From NCBI GenBank assembly GCA_002633005.1, contig NMRA01000395.1, positions 292,994 to 356,993 of the forward strand: a DNA stretch of 64,000 bases. Reading direction: 5' to 3'. Below the pieces are notes generated by a model, which ran no database searches, was not told the DNA's origin, and worked only from the letters and a program-made list of their open reading frames with translations. The DNA is from Phoronis australis. Taxonomy: Eukaryota; Phoronida; Phoronidae. Position numbers and translations under genes: made by a program. This document shows positions 34,231-44,929 of the stretch, one piece after another (the stretch's first letter is position 1; each line of letters begins with the position of its first letter).

Positions 34231-35392
34231 CTGAAAGGAGAGGTTTAAGTTTGCTTACTTTTACGGGTGTTGGGATACCTGGCAGGTGGGTTGGTGGTTT
34301 TGGAGGTAGATGACCGCGCTGGGTGGTTGGCGCCGCAGAAGCCACAACAGTGCTTGTATCGGCAGAGGGGAAGGTTACAGGACTGGTCGTTGAACTTCCA
34401 GCAGATACCTGTGGGGAAAGAGTTGGGTTAGGGGTTGGGGCACAGGGGCCTCGAAAAAATGTGGAGGTGGATGAGCCCTGACGAAAGGACTGACTGTTGG
34501 TTGGGTGGCGTTGGATCTTGTTGAACTTGAGGCAAACTTGGCGCCAGTGGATGTGGTCCCACTCCAAGGGGAAAGAAGACCGGAATTTCCTGAAATGTGT
34601 ATCGTAAAACAAGGCTGCAGAAAGGCCATAGTGTGTGTTGCAATCATGAACTATGGTTGAATACTTTGGGAGCTTAGGGGCATCCTGTGGAAACTTCTGG
34701 ACCAGGATGGATTGAAAAATATTGAAGGCCTGGGTGCACTGAAGAATGGATGAGATGACCTTTGGATGTGCGGAGCTGGAAAAGACGGGACTGTTACTGG
34801 TGAAGGAGATGGAGACAGAGGGAGTGGAGGAGGCGGATGGCTCACCTGAAAGGAGAGAAGAAAAGTCAATGAACTCATTGAAGATGCGTTGACGGGTTTT
34901 GGAGTCGACATGAAATCCCAGAGGCAACAACACATACAAATTATTTGAAGAAGGGTCAATACCCGAAAAAGACGGGGTGGTAGTCGCATCGGAGGCTGAA
35001 GGTGGGGCAGTGATCGTCGGCTGGGATGGGTAGACCTGAGGTGACGAGTCCAGCGGCTGGCTAACGGTGGGCAGCGGAGCAGCAGAATCTGCGTCGTGAA
35101 GTCGTTTCAGTTCTGCAGCCAGCTTGGCATAGTCAATGATGAGCGGCAATGTCTGGATTTCGGATGTTGCTGGTTGTGGACGCGCGAAGGGACTTGCGGG
35201 TGGATGCCCTGGTGGCTTTCTTGGGTGCCATGCTGGAAAAGGAAAAACATGCTGAGTAGACCACCGGGGGAAAAACCCAGGGTGGCGACCCCTGGGCGGG
35301 GACAACCAACAAAGGGAAATGAGTAAAAAAATGGGAAGTACTGGGGATATAATCATCCCGAGAGGGAAGACAGAACCTCGTCGTGGAAACAC
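33959..35392 (-). CDS. Ngaro gag-like ORF running into RT N-terminus
   Basis: A 477-codon open frame, Pro/Ser/Thr-rich, with a middle part '..ILVQKFPQDAPKLPKYSTIV' and 'FPLEWDHIHWRQVCLKFNKI' that is folded-protein-like and typical of DIRS-order capsid ORFs. It has no zinc knuckle. Its last ~110 codons begin the RT and then leave frame. The first ATG may lie further inside, since the opening residues look like leader sequence. Confidence 0.7.
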   Translation of the reverse strand: MFPRRGSVFPLGMIISPVLPIFLLISLCWLSPPRGRHPGFFPRWSTQHVFPFPAWHPRKPPGHPPASPFARPQPATSEIQTLPLIIDYAKLAAELKRLHDADSAAPLPTVSQPLDSSPQVYPSQPTITAPPSASDATTTPSFSGIDPSSNNLYVLLPLGFHVDSKTRQRIFNEFIDFSSLLSGEPSASSTPSVSISFTSNSPVFSSSAHPKVISSILQCTQAFNIFQSILVQKFPQDAPKLPKYSTIVHDCNTHYGLSAALFYDTHFRKFRSSFPLEWDHIHWRQVCLKFNKIQRHPTNSQSFRQGSSTSTFFRGPCAPTPNPTLSPQVSAGSSTTSPVTFPSADTSTVVASAAPTTQRGHLPPKPPTHLPGIPTPVKVSKLKPLLSGYDSLSTTELINGFSFGFRLGTSPICHSNPPPTTHQLFVIPKLPFRKYRLRFCWVAMLVPSHPLHSPISLRHPLPSSLNLTLTVFVSFIT

Positions 35393-35770
35393 CGCCGGAA
35401 GGAGTGGTTAGAACAGGGTATTGTAAGGCACCCTGCAGGCAAACCGCCGAAATAGCATTGAGCGAGCGAGGTATAAATTTGAAACAAGAGGTACAATCCC
35501 TTGGAGGGATAGAGAGTTAACTAGGGGGCTACGTAAGCCAGAAAAAGCAGAAAAACCTCCAAGTAACTGCCGAAATAATGTATAGTTAGCAGGGATTAAG
35601 CCCCCCTGAGGGCAAACCACCGAAAGTGAAAGAATTGTAGAGGAGGCGAATATGGGGATATAATAATCCCATGAGGAGGAAAGAACCTCTTTGAGAAAAT
35701 ACCACCGAAAGGAGAGATTAATATGACAGGCCATTATAAGGCTCCCTGTAGGCAAACCGCCGAAAATGAA
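35340..35770 (-). repeat. ~308-bp diverged direct duplication in Ngaro leader
   Basis: 35340-35460 and 35648-35770 share 'ggggatataat.atccc', 'agaacctc', 'ccgaaaggag' and 'aggcaaaccgccgaaa' in the same order. It lies between the hydrolase relic and the gag-like ORF. Confidence 0.6.
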
Positions 35771-35880
35771 TATTTAGAACGAGGGGTAAGGTAGGAGTCC
35801 AGGATATAAAACGATACAAAAAAGGTACCAGGAATACTGGAAGGAAAGGGAGGTGGGGAGGGAAGGGGGATGGGGCGGGA

Positions 35881-36513
35881 CTAGAGGGTGAGAAGGCCCA
35901 GTTCGCAAAGGTGGTAACCAATGGCCACGCGAATGCTAAAGGTGTGTTTATGAAGGCCAGAGTGGTTAAAGTGGATCCCGTCCGGGCGGTAGAGGTGGTT
36001 GGGGTTAGCCCAGAAACCTACCTCGTGAGTCCAAAAATAATTGTGGGGCTCATGGGACAGGAAGGATTTAAGGGATGAGTTGAAGGCGAGAACGAAAGCG
36101 CCTCCCGATGTGTAATCGGTGAAACGCCTGTCTGACTAGGACACGACGGATGTCATTGGAAATTAACAAAAAACGGGCGAAAGAAACACAAAGTGGGAGG
36201 CCAAGGCATGGGGTTCGATGGAAGTGGAGTGGAGGTCATTCCCTCCGATCTGGAGAAAAACGAGGTCGGGAGGGGAGCAAAGAAGGGAACGGGTGGCCAG
36301 TTGGATGGACTTTGGGCCGGTGAGAAGGGTCCCGCCCGAGATGCCCAGGGACGAAATGGTGACCAGGGAAGGTCGGAAGCCATAGTTATGGAGGTAGCGG
36401 GCCTGGGGAGGGTCGGACACGAAGTTGTGCAGCCAACAAAAGTCGAACTGCCAAGGATGAGAACATGGGGCGAGATGAGGTATAACGTGAATGAAAAGAT
36501 TGATTAAAATCAA
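35881..36513 (-). pseudogene. SGNH/GDSL hydrolase relic of the Ngaro element
   Basis: In successive frames the minus strand reads 'VLILGSS' (block I, nucleophile Ser), 'DLVFLQIGGNDLHS' (block III, Gly-Asn) and 'YRPDGIHFN' (block V, Asp and His), followed by a TAG stop at 35881. At least three frame changes (near 36440, 36160 and 36090) break it. Some Ngaro elements are known to carry a hydrolase ORF of this type; the role, perhaps esterase, is unclear. Here it precedes the gag-like ORF. Confidence 0.75.
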
Positions 36514-36628
36514 AAATGGGACTTACCACGAAAAGGACGAAGTAAAGCAGAGGAACGAGAAGTGGCAGAGCGTCGCACCCGAACGGAGTAAGGGGTCAAG
36601 GGTCAAAAGGAAACGAAAAAATGCAAAC

Positions 36629-36890
36629 AAAAAAAATGCAGAGAACAAACGTAGGTCTTGTAGACGACGAGGTATGTGGCTGAATGAGAGAGACCACGTT
36701 GAACTGAACAAAGGAAATATGGGCCACCAATCAGGTGTCGCATAGAGAAATGTATGAATACAAAAGTAGGCCCTTGAGGCTACAAATAGAGATGAGTAAT
36801 GCAAACTAAACCCTAAGGGTTGGTATCGAAATAAATAAAGAGACAAGTGTCAAAATAATGACGATAAATGCATTTAACAAGTTAAATTTA
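36629..36890 (-). repeat. Ngaro split direct repeat A1
   Basis: The left (5') terminal repeat on the minus strand, matching A2 closely ('gtaggtcttgtagacga', 'gaaatatgggccaccaatca', 'ggttggtatcgaaataaata'). Few differences suggest recent activity. Confidence 0.9.
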
Positions 36891-36899
36891 ATTAAATGC

Positions 36900-37690
36900 A
36901 AGTGATTATTGCTATGCTATCTGCATTAATTTATTTATTAATAGTATCCACTTGTGGTTTCGACTTACCATTGTCCATTGTCAAGATATTCGAGATTTTC
37001 TTATCACACGTCTAATTCTTATATTGACTATATCCTCTTTGTACTTTTGTTGTTCTATTATAATCATGCTACAGCTTACATTTTTCACATGATTGCCATA
37101 AAATTTATGTAGTTTAAAACATGTACATACTAGTTAAAGGCTCGGACACAAGATGGCACTTTGAAAATCACTTGCAAAGTTTTAACTCCATAATTCTTTC
37201 CCTGAACCTTTTAAAATTGGGGTGTGGATTGATCTCCTTCAAGTATCTGGAGTGTGCTTGGTTTCTCGATACGACTTACCTTCTTTTTGAAGTTCTTTGA
37301 GACTTTCTGATTTGGTGACTGATCCTTTCCAGTTTTGTTGGTTTATCGTTTACTGTACACTGACATCGTGGATGTCTGAGTTGTTGCTGTTGGTGTTTTA
37401 GTTCCGTTGTTGACCTTACCTTTTGGTTTTCCGTTCAATTTTGCCTAATGTTTCTCCTCAGAGCACTTTCATTTTTTGATTTTTAAGACTATAGCACCAG
37501 TATAGCCTTTGGGGTGATGTGAAGTACACTTGGAAAATGTGCTAGGTAGGCCAAAGAATGGTTAGAAAGAAGAATTTTAATTGTCATACTATTTAAAACC
37601 ATACTGTCACGTGAAATTAAGTTCATTTTATCAGTTTTGTGACATTTGTTAAAAGTGTCTAAAAGTCGCGTGACATTTCCAAATGTCATC
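36900..37690. other. intron remainder without recognised feature
   Basis: AT-rich sequence between the Ngaro element and the exon at 37702. Nothing coding is recognised on either strand. Confidence 0.5.
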
Positions 37691-37701
37691 TCTTTTTCCA
37701 G

Positions 37702-37778
37702 TTGACAGCTCCCGAGTTAAGCTTCTACCGACTGATGACGATGAAGGTTCAGACTACATCAATGCAAACTACATGCCA
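37702..37778 (+). CDS. PTPRB/Ptp10D-like: RPTP exon: DYINANY motif of phosphatase domain
   Basis: A 77-nt exon, phase 1 in and phase 0 out, after 'ctctttttccag' and before 'ATGCCA|gtaggtg'. It encodes 'DSSRVKL' and '[11 protein letters not shown]', completing LP(F)D from the previous exon. The DYINANY motif is universal in classical PTPs. Two further in-frame donors 63 and 126 nt downstream come from a tandem duplication. Confidence 0.97.
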
Positions 37779-37945
37779 GTAGGTGTCACTCATACTCTAT
37801 TTTATGTGTCTGTGTCACAGATCAACACAAACTACATGCCAGTAGGTGTCACTCATACTCTATTTTATGTGTCTGTGTCACAGATAAACACAAACTACAT
37901 GCCAGTAGGTGTCACTCATATTCCGTATTATTCGTTTTTGTCATA
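37758..37945 (+). repeat. 63-bp tandem repeat spanning exon end and donor
   Basis: The segment 'aactacatgccagtaggtgt' plus the following 43 bp occurs at 37767, 37830 and 37893, with a worn fourth piece ('catcaatgctaacttaatg'). Each copy holds a donor 'CCA|gtaggtg'. Copies 2 and 3 are preceded by an acceptor-like 'gtcacag' or 'tcacag'. All three stay open in the exon's reading frame. Confidence 0.92.
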
Positions 37946-37981
37946 CATCAATGCTAACTTAATGTCACCATTGGTTTTTAG

Positions 37982-38149
<168 letters not shown>

Positions 38150-38288
38150 TGAAAATCTTTGAATTTTCATCTGATACAATTTTAGTTGAACAGTGTTTCA
38201 CTCATGAATTGGCATCTGAATATGTTACTTTTGAACAAATAAGTGTAATTTTTTATGTCTGTTCACGACTCGTGGGTTTGTTTTTCAG

Positions 38289-38411
38289 GTGAAGTGTGAA
38301 AGGTACTGGCCAGATGACACAGAGCCAAAATTTTACGGAGACCTCATTGTTCAAAAACGTTCCGAATCTGTCTTGTCTGACTACACAATAAGGATACTTG
38401 ATATTAAACTG
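38289..38411 (+). CDS. PTPRB/Ptp10D-like: RPTP exon: phosphatase domain core
   Basis: A 123-nt exon (41 codons), phase 0 in and out, after 'gtttgtttttcag' and before 'AAACTG|gtgagta'. It encodes 'VKCERYWPDDTEPKFYGDL' (KC..YWP motif) and ends 'YTIRILDIKL' before the variable exon. Confidence 0.98.
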
Positions 38412-39678
38412 GTGAGTATGCTCACTGATGTGTGTCGAATTTTGAAGAAATGAGTAATTATTCAGTGTGTGGTACAGTTGGTTTATTGTCAGCTAGGATT
38501 TGCTTAAGATTATTCATTATCTGGCAGCCAAATTAAGCAGTTATTCAATCCTAACAATTTCAAGACTACAATAATTAAATTCAGTAAGTTGAAAGCTTGT
38601 TTATTTTGAATTTCAAACTACAGTTGCTTGCCATGGGTTCTCAAGCCTTGTTCTCTTTGTTGAAAAATTCAGTGAAGAAATATATTTTTGAAAGCTACAC
38701 TGATTGCAAGTTGACTGTCTTAAAATATTATAAATCTTGCACATTTTCAGTGTATTTGAAGGAATCAAATTTAATTTACTTTTTATTAGTGTTTTTGCTA
38801 ATAGTTGACCCGTAAGGCTGTGTGTTTGTTGTGCCCAGATGTTCGTACTAATCACATGATTGCATTTTTCCTAAAAATTCATGATTTTTTGGAAATCACC
38901 AGATTTTTCATAAGCACAGTCATGTTACTTTTTTCTCATGGAACTATATTCTGCAAAAGTGTGTCTGGCTTAGAGTTCATCTGTCAAAAATCCGTAGTTT
39001 TAAGGAATGTTGAAGGCTTCATGAGTCCTCTTGCTAAAATGTCTCAAAAGCTAATCCCAGATACACTTTTTTGTAGCTGATAGAGTAAAGAAATTGGGCA
39101 GGTTTCTTGCAAAATTTTTTTGTTAAGTGGAACTGGCGGCGATCTCTGAAGAGTGTTTCTGAGAAAACGCAGACACACGATACCAAATGATCTTGGCGTT
39201 ATTTTTGTGGATTAAAAAGATTCCAAGATCATCAAGGATTTTAAAATGGTTTTATTGATCAAGAAATCTGATCTTTGGTTATGAAAGTATCCCAGTTGTC
39301 TTCAATCTGATCAGATGTTTCTGAGATCATAATAATTTAAAAAATTGGCCAATTTTTACAACTCCCCTGGGGTTGCTGCAGCCTAATCTTCATAACTGGG
39401 CAAGATGGGGATTAGGTGTCGGATGTTATATCTGCACTGGTGAAGTCAGTTGTCATGGAAACGAGTTGTTTACAGATCAAATGTTAAGAGACATCAGTAT
39501 TATATTAGCATTAAAAATGGTTTTAACTTGGCATGCAAGTTGAATAGTTTGGCCACATAGTTTGAAATGAGAGATATGTATCATCGCTGACATGAAGATG
39601 ATGATGAGTGATGAAGTGAAACCAAGGTCTTTCTCACCAGCTGCTAAATCATTAAGACCTTCTGCTTTGTTTGAACAG
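38412..39678. other. intron before the alternative exons
   Basis: AT-rich intron. No element or other gene is recognised. Confidence 0.5.
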
Positions 39679-39830
39679 GGACAGTGCGAAAGAATTGTGA
39701 AACACATTCACTTTGTTAAGTGGCCCGACTTTGGCTGTCCAAGTAGCACTGAGCTGTTACTCAATTTTGTACTTAACGTTCGCACTCACTTGACTCGCGA
39801 TTCTCGTGGACCAATCTGTGTTCACTGCAG
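39679..39830 (+). CDS. PTPRB/Ptp10D-like: RPTP alternative exon 15a: WPD loop, version A
   Basis: A 152-nt exon, phase 0 in and phase 2 out, after 'ttgtttgaacag' and before 'CACTGCAG|gtattc'. It encodes '..KHIHFVKWPDFGCPSST', a helix, and 'GPICVHC', so it carries the general-acid Asp of the WPD loop and the start of the P-loop; the catalytic Ser-Ala-Gly continues in the exon at 44380. It has the same length and phases as the exon at 43626, with 26 of 50 residues identical by my count. Its N-terminal residues (GQCERIV) and surface positions differ most. Confidence 0.92.
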
Positions 39831-40749
39831 GTATTCATGTTGCATGAGGACGAATTGTGTTCTAGTTATGATGCTTTTTTGCATTTTGTTTATAATTCAG
39901 AACTTTAACACAACACTGCTATTATGCTTTACATGTAGTCACACAATCGCCATATGAGAACTATTACTATTGAATGAAATTTTAATTGGGAAGCATGGAA
40001 TCTTGAACCCTTTTCTGGTGAAACAAATTTTTGATGCAAGTTAAGTTGTTTATTGTTTATTGTTGTGCCATTTGTTTTAAAGGTAAATACCTTATTATCA
40101 GATAGTTTGCATGATAGCAGTCATTTGTATCATTATGTTGTGAGTGTTGTCTATACTGTTACTTCAGCTCTATGTCTAGCATGATGTCACTATGACTGGC
40201 TCTCATGGCTCTTGGTGGTTCTTACCTGCATTCTACCTGTCTGTTTGAAGCGCATGTTCTTTGAACTACAAAATAGAGCCTAGTATGATTACGGTTGGTA
40301 TTGACCTTGTTAAAATAACCTCAAGCGGTTATGTCCATTATTATGTTTTGGCGGTATATGTTGTGTCATTCCCTTGCTGTGTACTGTGGGTCAGCTGACA
40401 CAACTAGCATCAGATGTCACCAGTAACGTTTGGACTGATTTCAGCTTGTTGTTTGTTAAAAATACAGCAAAGTTCAGCTTCTAAAAAACAGCAGTTTCAA
40501 TTCTGTGGGAATGCACTAACTCTAGGACCCCAGGGTCTTAGACTAACCAAGGAGTGTACACTCCTTAGACTAACTGCGCAATTTTGGTTTAAAACAGGCT
40601 GTAGCCGCTTGAGACATGGCAGTATGACAGTTCACAGGATGAATTTGTTTTTAGTTATAGCCTCATTGTTAGATTATCAGGTACCTTTGTTTCTTCCAAA
40701 CATTTGCTGTTGAGTCAAGGTGTCAATTTTATCATTGAGTCTCTGACTG

Positions 40750-40925
40750 GCGGCTTCTGGAAACACGTCACAACTTGTGGAAACACGTCACAACTTGTGG
40801 AAACAAGTCCCTTCAAGAGGAAACAAATGCGTAGAAACAAGCCCCTACTTGTGGAAAAAAGTCCCAGTTCACATGGAAACACGTCCCCTCATGTGGAAAC
40901 AAGTTTAAACATGTTGAAACAAGAT
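40750..40925. repeat. ~20-bp degenerate 'ggaaacacgtc' minisatellite
   Basis: About eight units of 'tggaaacacgtcacaactt' type. No exon adjoins it. Confidence 0.8.
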
Positions 40926-41054
40926 GTGTGCAGATGGTGATGTTAGAGAAAACAATGACTGGGCTCAGTGAAGTCTGTGGGCAATGAGGAGGTCTCTTAA
41001 AAAGGTAGTGCAGGGTTGTAATGACAAATTAAATGCATAGACTGATTTTTGGAT

Positions 41055-41360
41055 CGTGCCATTCTATAAGGTTGTACCAATTAGAGGAAAAAATCTTGTG
41101 ATGACGGAGTAGAAACCAGGTGATGGTAGAACACGTACATTGACCATACCATCCAGTGAGGTTGTACCGATTTGGAGGCATCTTGTGGTGTTTTTATGTA
41201 ACAGAGTCCAGGTAAAGGTAGAATACACATTTTACAGTGGGGTTGTATCTGAGGGACGCACCTTGTGGTGAAATCATAGAATCCAGGAGAATGTAGAATA
41301 CACACAGTGATGGTATCATCCAGTGAGGTTGGACAGATTAGAGGGAGGAATCCTGTGGTG
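41055..41360. repeat. ~90-bp degenerate tandem repeat
   Basis: Three to four diverged copies sharing 'tgaggttgtaccgat', 'atcttgtggtg' and 'aggtagaatacacat'. Confidence 0.6.
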
Positions 41361-41888
41361 TGACGTGAATGCAGTGTAGATGTGCCGCCCTTAGATCCAT
41401 GACATTTGGGAAGCCTGTGTTGAGCACGTGGTGTTAAAGATAGTACAACTAAAAAGATGCGAGAGAGAAAAGTTTGAAGCTAGAGTAGATGATCTATGTG
41501 CATCACCAGTCATCTTTGTGTAAATGACATTATTTGTAGACTGGTTTGGATAAGGAAAGTAACAGTCGCTTGTTGTACTTTATATGGATGTGGTTTCAGC
41601 TTGTTAAAGCTTTTGAAAGTGTTGTTGTTTACGATAAGAGCATCACAATTTACATTGCTCTGGCAGGAGCAAGTTTTGAATAAATTACTGATAGAGTAAA
41701 CCTTTTCAGTGACTCAGAATATGTTTAGTGAAGTTCAGTTTACTGTTACAGCCTTTTAAGATGAATGATGATATGTTGAATAGACCAACATACAATGTGA
41801 GACAATGGAAGCAGCTCCAAGCAAATCATGAAATAGCATATCCGTATTTGTAATTATAAATTATACACTTTAGTTCCAGGTTTGTAAA

Positions 41889-41926
41889 TATTATGATATA
41901 TTATGATATATTATGATATATTCGAT
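41889..41926. repeat. 'attatgatat' short tandem repeat
   Basis: Three to four copies of 'tatattatga'-type 11-bp units. Confidence 0.85.
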
Positions 41927-42404
41927 AACAGTGCACTTGAATAGGGCCGTCCCGAATTACATGGAGATAGAACTCTATTTTATCCTGGAGATAAGAAAGC
42001 ACTTGACCTAGTTTTGGAAATCAGGCAGATTTTCGTGTCTCTCATTAATGTCGTGAAGGTGAAAAATTTCAGATCACGCATCCCCATTTATCAAACTTTT
42101 TAACGTCGGAGTTGCAGCCCACAGAACATCTGCAGTAACATTTCATTGGCATTGAAAAGATGAATAGAGTAATGCAACTGGTAAAAACTTGTAAAGAATC
42201 AGACAATGACAAATAACATGTGGAGGCAAAAGATGTGCCTGATGGATGTTTACAGGATTGTGGGTAAATACTGCAAGATTCAACTGTCACTGTATAATCT
42301 GGGATGGCCCTATTGAATTTCACTAAATAGCATGTCTTCAAAGCATGATGTAGTCTCAACAGTAATGCATTAGTGTAGGGGTCACAGCCTGTCACTTTGC
42401 TTTT

Positions 42405-43040
42405 TTGTGCGGCCTACTCCAAAACAATGTGACACATGGTCTCAATACAGTAAGATGTCTCCCTGCTCCAAAACAGTGTGACACATGGTCTCAATAGACC
42501 AAGAAGTCTCCCTGCTCCAAAACAGTGTGACACATGGTCTCAATACAGTAAGATGTCTCCCTGCTCCAAAACAGTGTGACACATGGTCTCAATAGACCAA
42601 GAAGTCTTTCTGCTCCAAAGCAGTGTGATACATGGTCTCAATAGACTAAGATGTCTCCCTACTCCAAAACAGTGTGACATGGTCTCAATAGACTAAGATG
42701 ACTCCCTGCTCCAAAACAGTGTGGCATATGGTTTCAATAGACCAAGATGTCTTCCTACTCCAAAACAGTGTGACATATGGTCTCAATAGACTAAGATGTC
42801 TCCCTGCTCCAAAACAGTGTGACATATGGTCTCAATAGACTAAGATCTCTCCCTGCTCCAAAACAGTGTGACATATGGTCTCAATAGACCAAGATGACTC
42901 CCTGCTCCAAAACAGTGTGGCATATGGTTTCAATAGACCAAGATGTCTTCCTGCTCCAAAACAGTGTGACACATGGTCTCAATAGACCAAGATGTCTCCC
43001 TACTCCAAAACAGTGTGGCATATGGTCTCAATAGACTACA
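42405..43040. repeat. ~50-bp minisatellite between the two alternative exons
   Basis: About 12 units of 'tccctgctccaaaacagtgt' plus 'gacatatggtctcaatagac' and 'taagatgt'. It has higher-order variants (some units alternate 'agtaagatg' and 'gaccaagaag'). It lies 0.6 kb upstream of alternative exon 15b. Confidence 0.95.
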
Positions 43041-43625
43041 AAAGTGTTTGCAGCCCCTGCTTTAATGGAACCTTATGCAAACTTAACCCTTACTGTGTCT
43101 TGAGATGCATGCATACATTTTCTTTAAATGATTTCTTATCATCGTATCATTTGCATGTATATTTACTCCTAGCAAGTAAGCCGTGACTCAGAATGATCAT
43201 CTGAGTTTATGTAGTCACTTTTGTATGTTATTGTTGAGCAGTCATGTTAGTCAGTCTAAGCTATCATATTGGCTCAATAGAGTTGAATAAGCATTGGTCT
43301 CGAATTAATGCCAAGAGTTGAAAGCACCATGCTCAATTGATTTGATGTTAGTTAAAAAAAGTTAGGGATCAACACTTTTTTGTCAGTTCTGGCTATTGAA
43401 GCTACCCCTTGCGGTCAAATTGTGTCTTAAAGTTTGTACATTACATGGAGCTGATAACTACCCTTGGAACATACTGTCTGTGATGCACTCTTGTTTGAGA
43501 ATGTTTGCTCTGCTGATGGTAACCCCAACCATTGTGTGTGTTACACAGGTATGTTTACCAGTCCTGTACATTTCTGGCTTCACCTCGTCAATTAATATGC
43601 ATGGTGTCTCATTGCTTGTGTCCAG

Positions 43626-43777
43626 GGCTCGTTGACACGTACCATCAAACATCTTAACTTCACTGTATGGCCTGACTTTGGCTGCCCCGAAGGCACGACT
43701 GCACTACTTAACTTTGTTAAGGTTGTTCGTTCACACATGAAGCCAGACAGCTCCAGCCCAACTATCATACATTGCAG
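43626..43777 (+). CDS. PTPRB/Ptp10D-like: RPTP alternative exon 15b: WPD loop, version B
   Basis: A 152-nt exon, phase 0 in and phase 2 out, after 'gcttgtgtccag' and before 'CATTGCAG|gtacct'. It encodes '..KHLNFTVWPDFGCPEGTT', a helix, and 'SPTIIHC'. It has the same layout as exon 15a, including WPDFGCP, with a different start (GSLTRTI) and different helix surface. Following 15a directly it would be read AGG GCT CGT TGA, an immediate stop. Both versions are intact, which argues that both are used. Confidence 0.93.
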
Positions 43778-44302
43778 GTACCTCTTGCTACTAAACTGAA
43801 ATCTACAAAACCATGTCAAAGCATATTGAACCACTCTATTTATTGCATATTGCAAGTTATGTTAATGTTTGACCTACTGCATGTTGCTTTTACTGACATC
43901 TATTGTTAACTTTCAAATGGAATATTTCCCTCTTTAAAACCTAAAATAATTTCAACTTGAACATCCATCTGAGCACACCGGGTCCATAAATTGCCAAATG
44001 CGACAAACATTTCAATTTATTGACTTAGTTTCATCTAGTACATCTCTTGAAACCATCTTTATGTTGTCGGTCAGACCTGAATTTACTTCAACTACTTCTA
44101 ACCTTTTGTTATTTGTTCCGTGATGTTGTGGTGTAGCAATATTGTATGAAGACTACTTCACATTTCATTTGCCATCCCTAAGTGATTAAGTCATGTTTCC
44201 TTTTGTTGCTAAGTATTGCTAAAACTATCTAGATTGTCTATTACGTCTAAAACAACACGAAAGCTTTAGTCTTCAGCATATTTTCAAAAGTTATTCACAT
44301 GA

Positions 44303-44900
<598 letters not shown>

Positions 44901-44929
44901 AGCTGATTACAATCTAGCCTAGCAGACTG

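Larger units (their letters stand above)
30759..36890 (-). mobile_element. Ngaro (DIRS-order) tyrosine-recombinase retrotransposon
   Basis: On the minus strand the order is A1 repeat, SGNH hydrolase relic, gag-like ORF, RT, RNase H, tyrosine recombinase, then B1-A2-B2 repeats. Such split direct repeats, a YR instead of an integrase, and no methyltransferase region define the Ngaro group. RT (DIKDAF, YLDD) and YR (R, HSFR, GRW, Y) active residues are all present, but several frameshifts break the reading frames, so this copy is dead but fairly recent. It is antisense to the host gene within the intron between exons at 30116 and 37702. Confidence 0.92.
39840..42400. other. intron between alternative exons, first part
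   Basis: No gene is recognised. It contains short repeat blocks listed separately (40.75, 41.05 and 41.89 kb). Confidence 0.5.
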
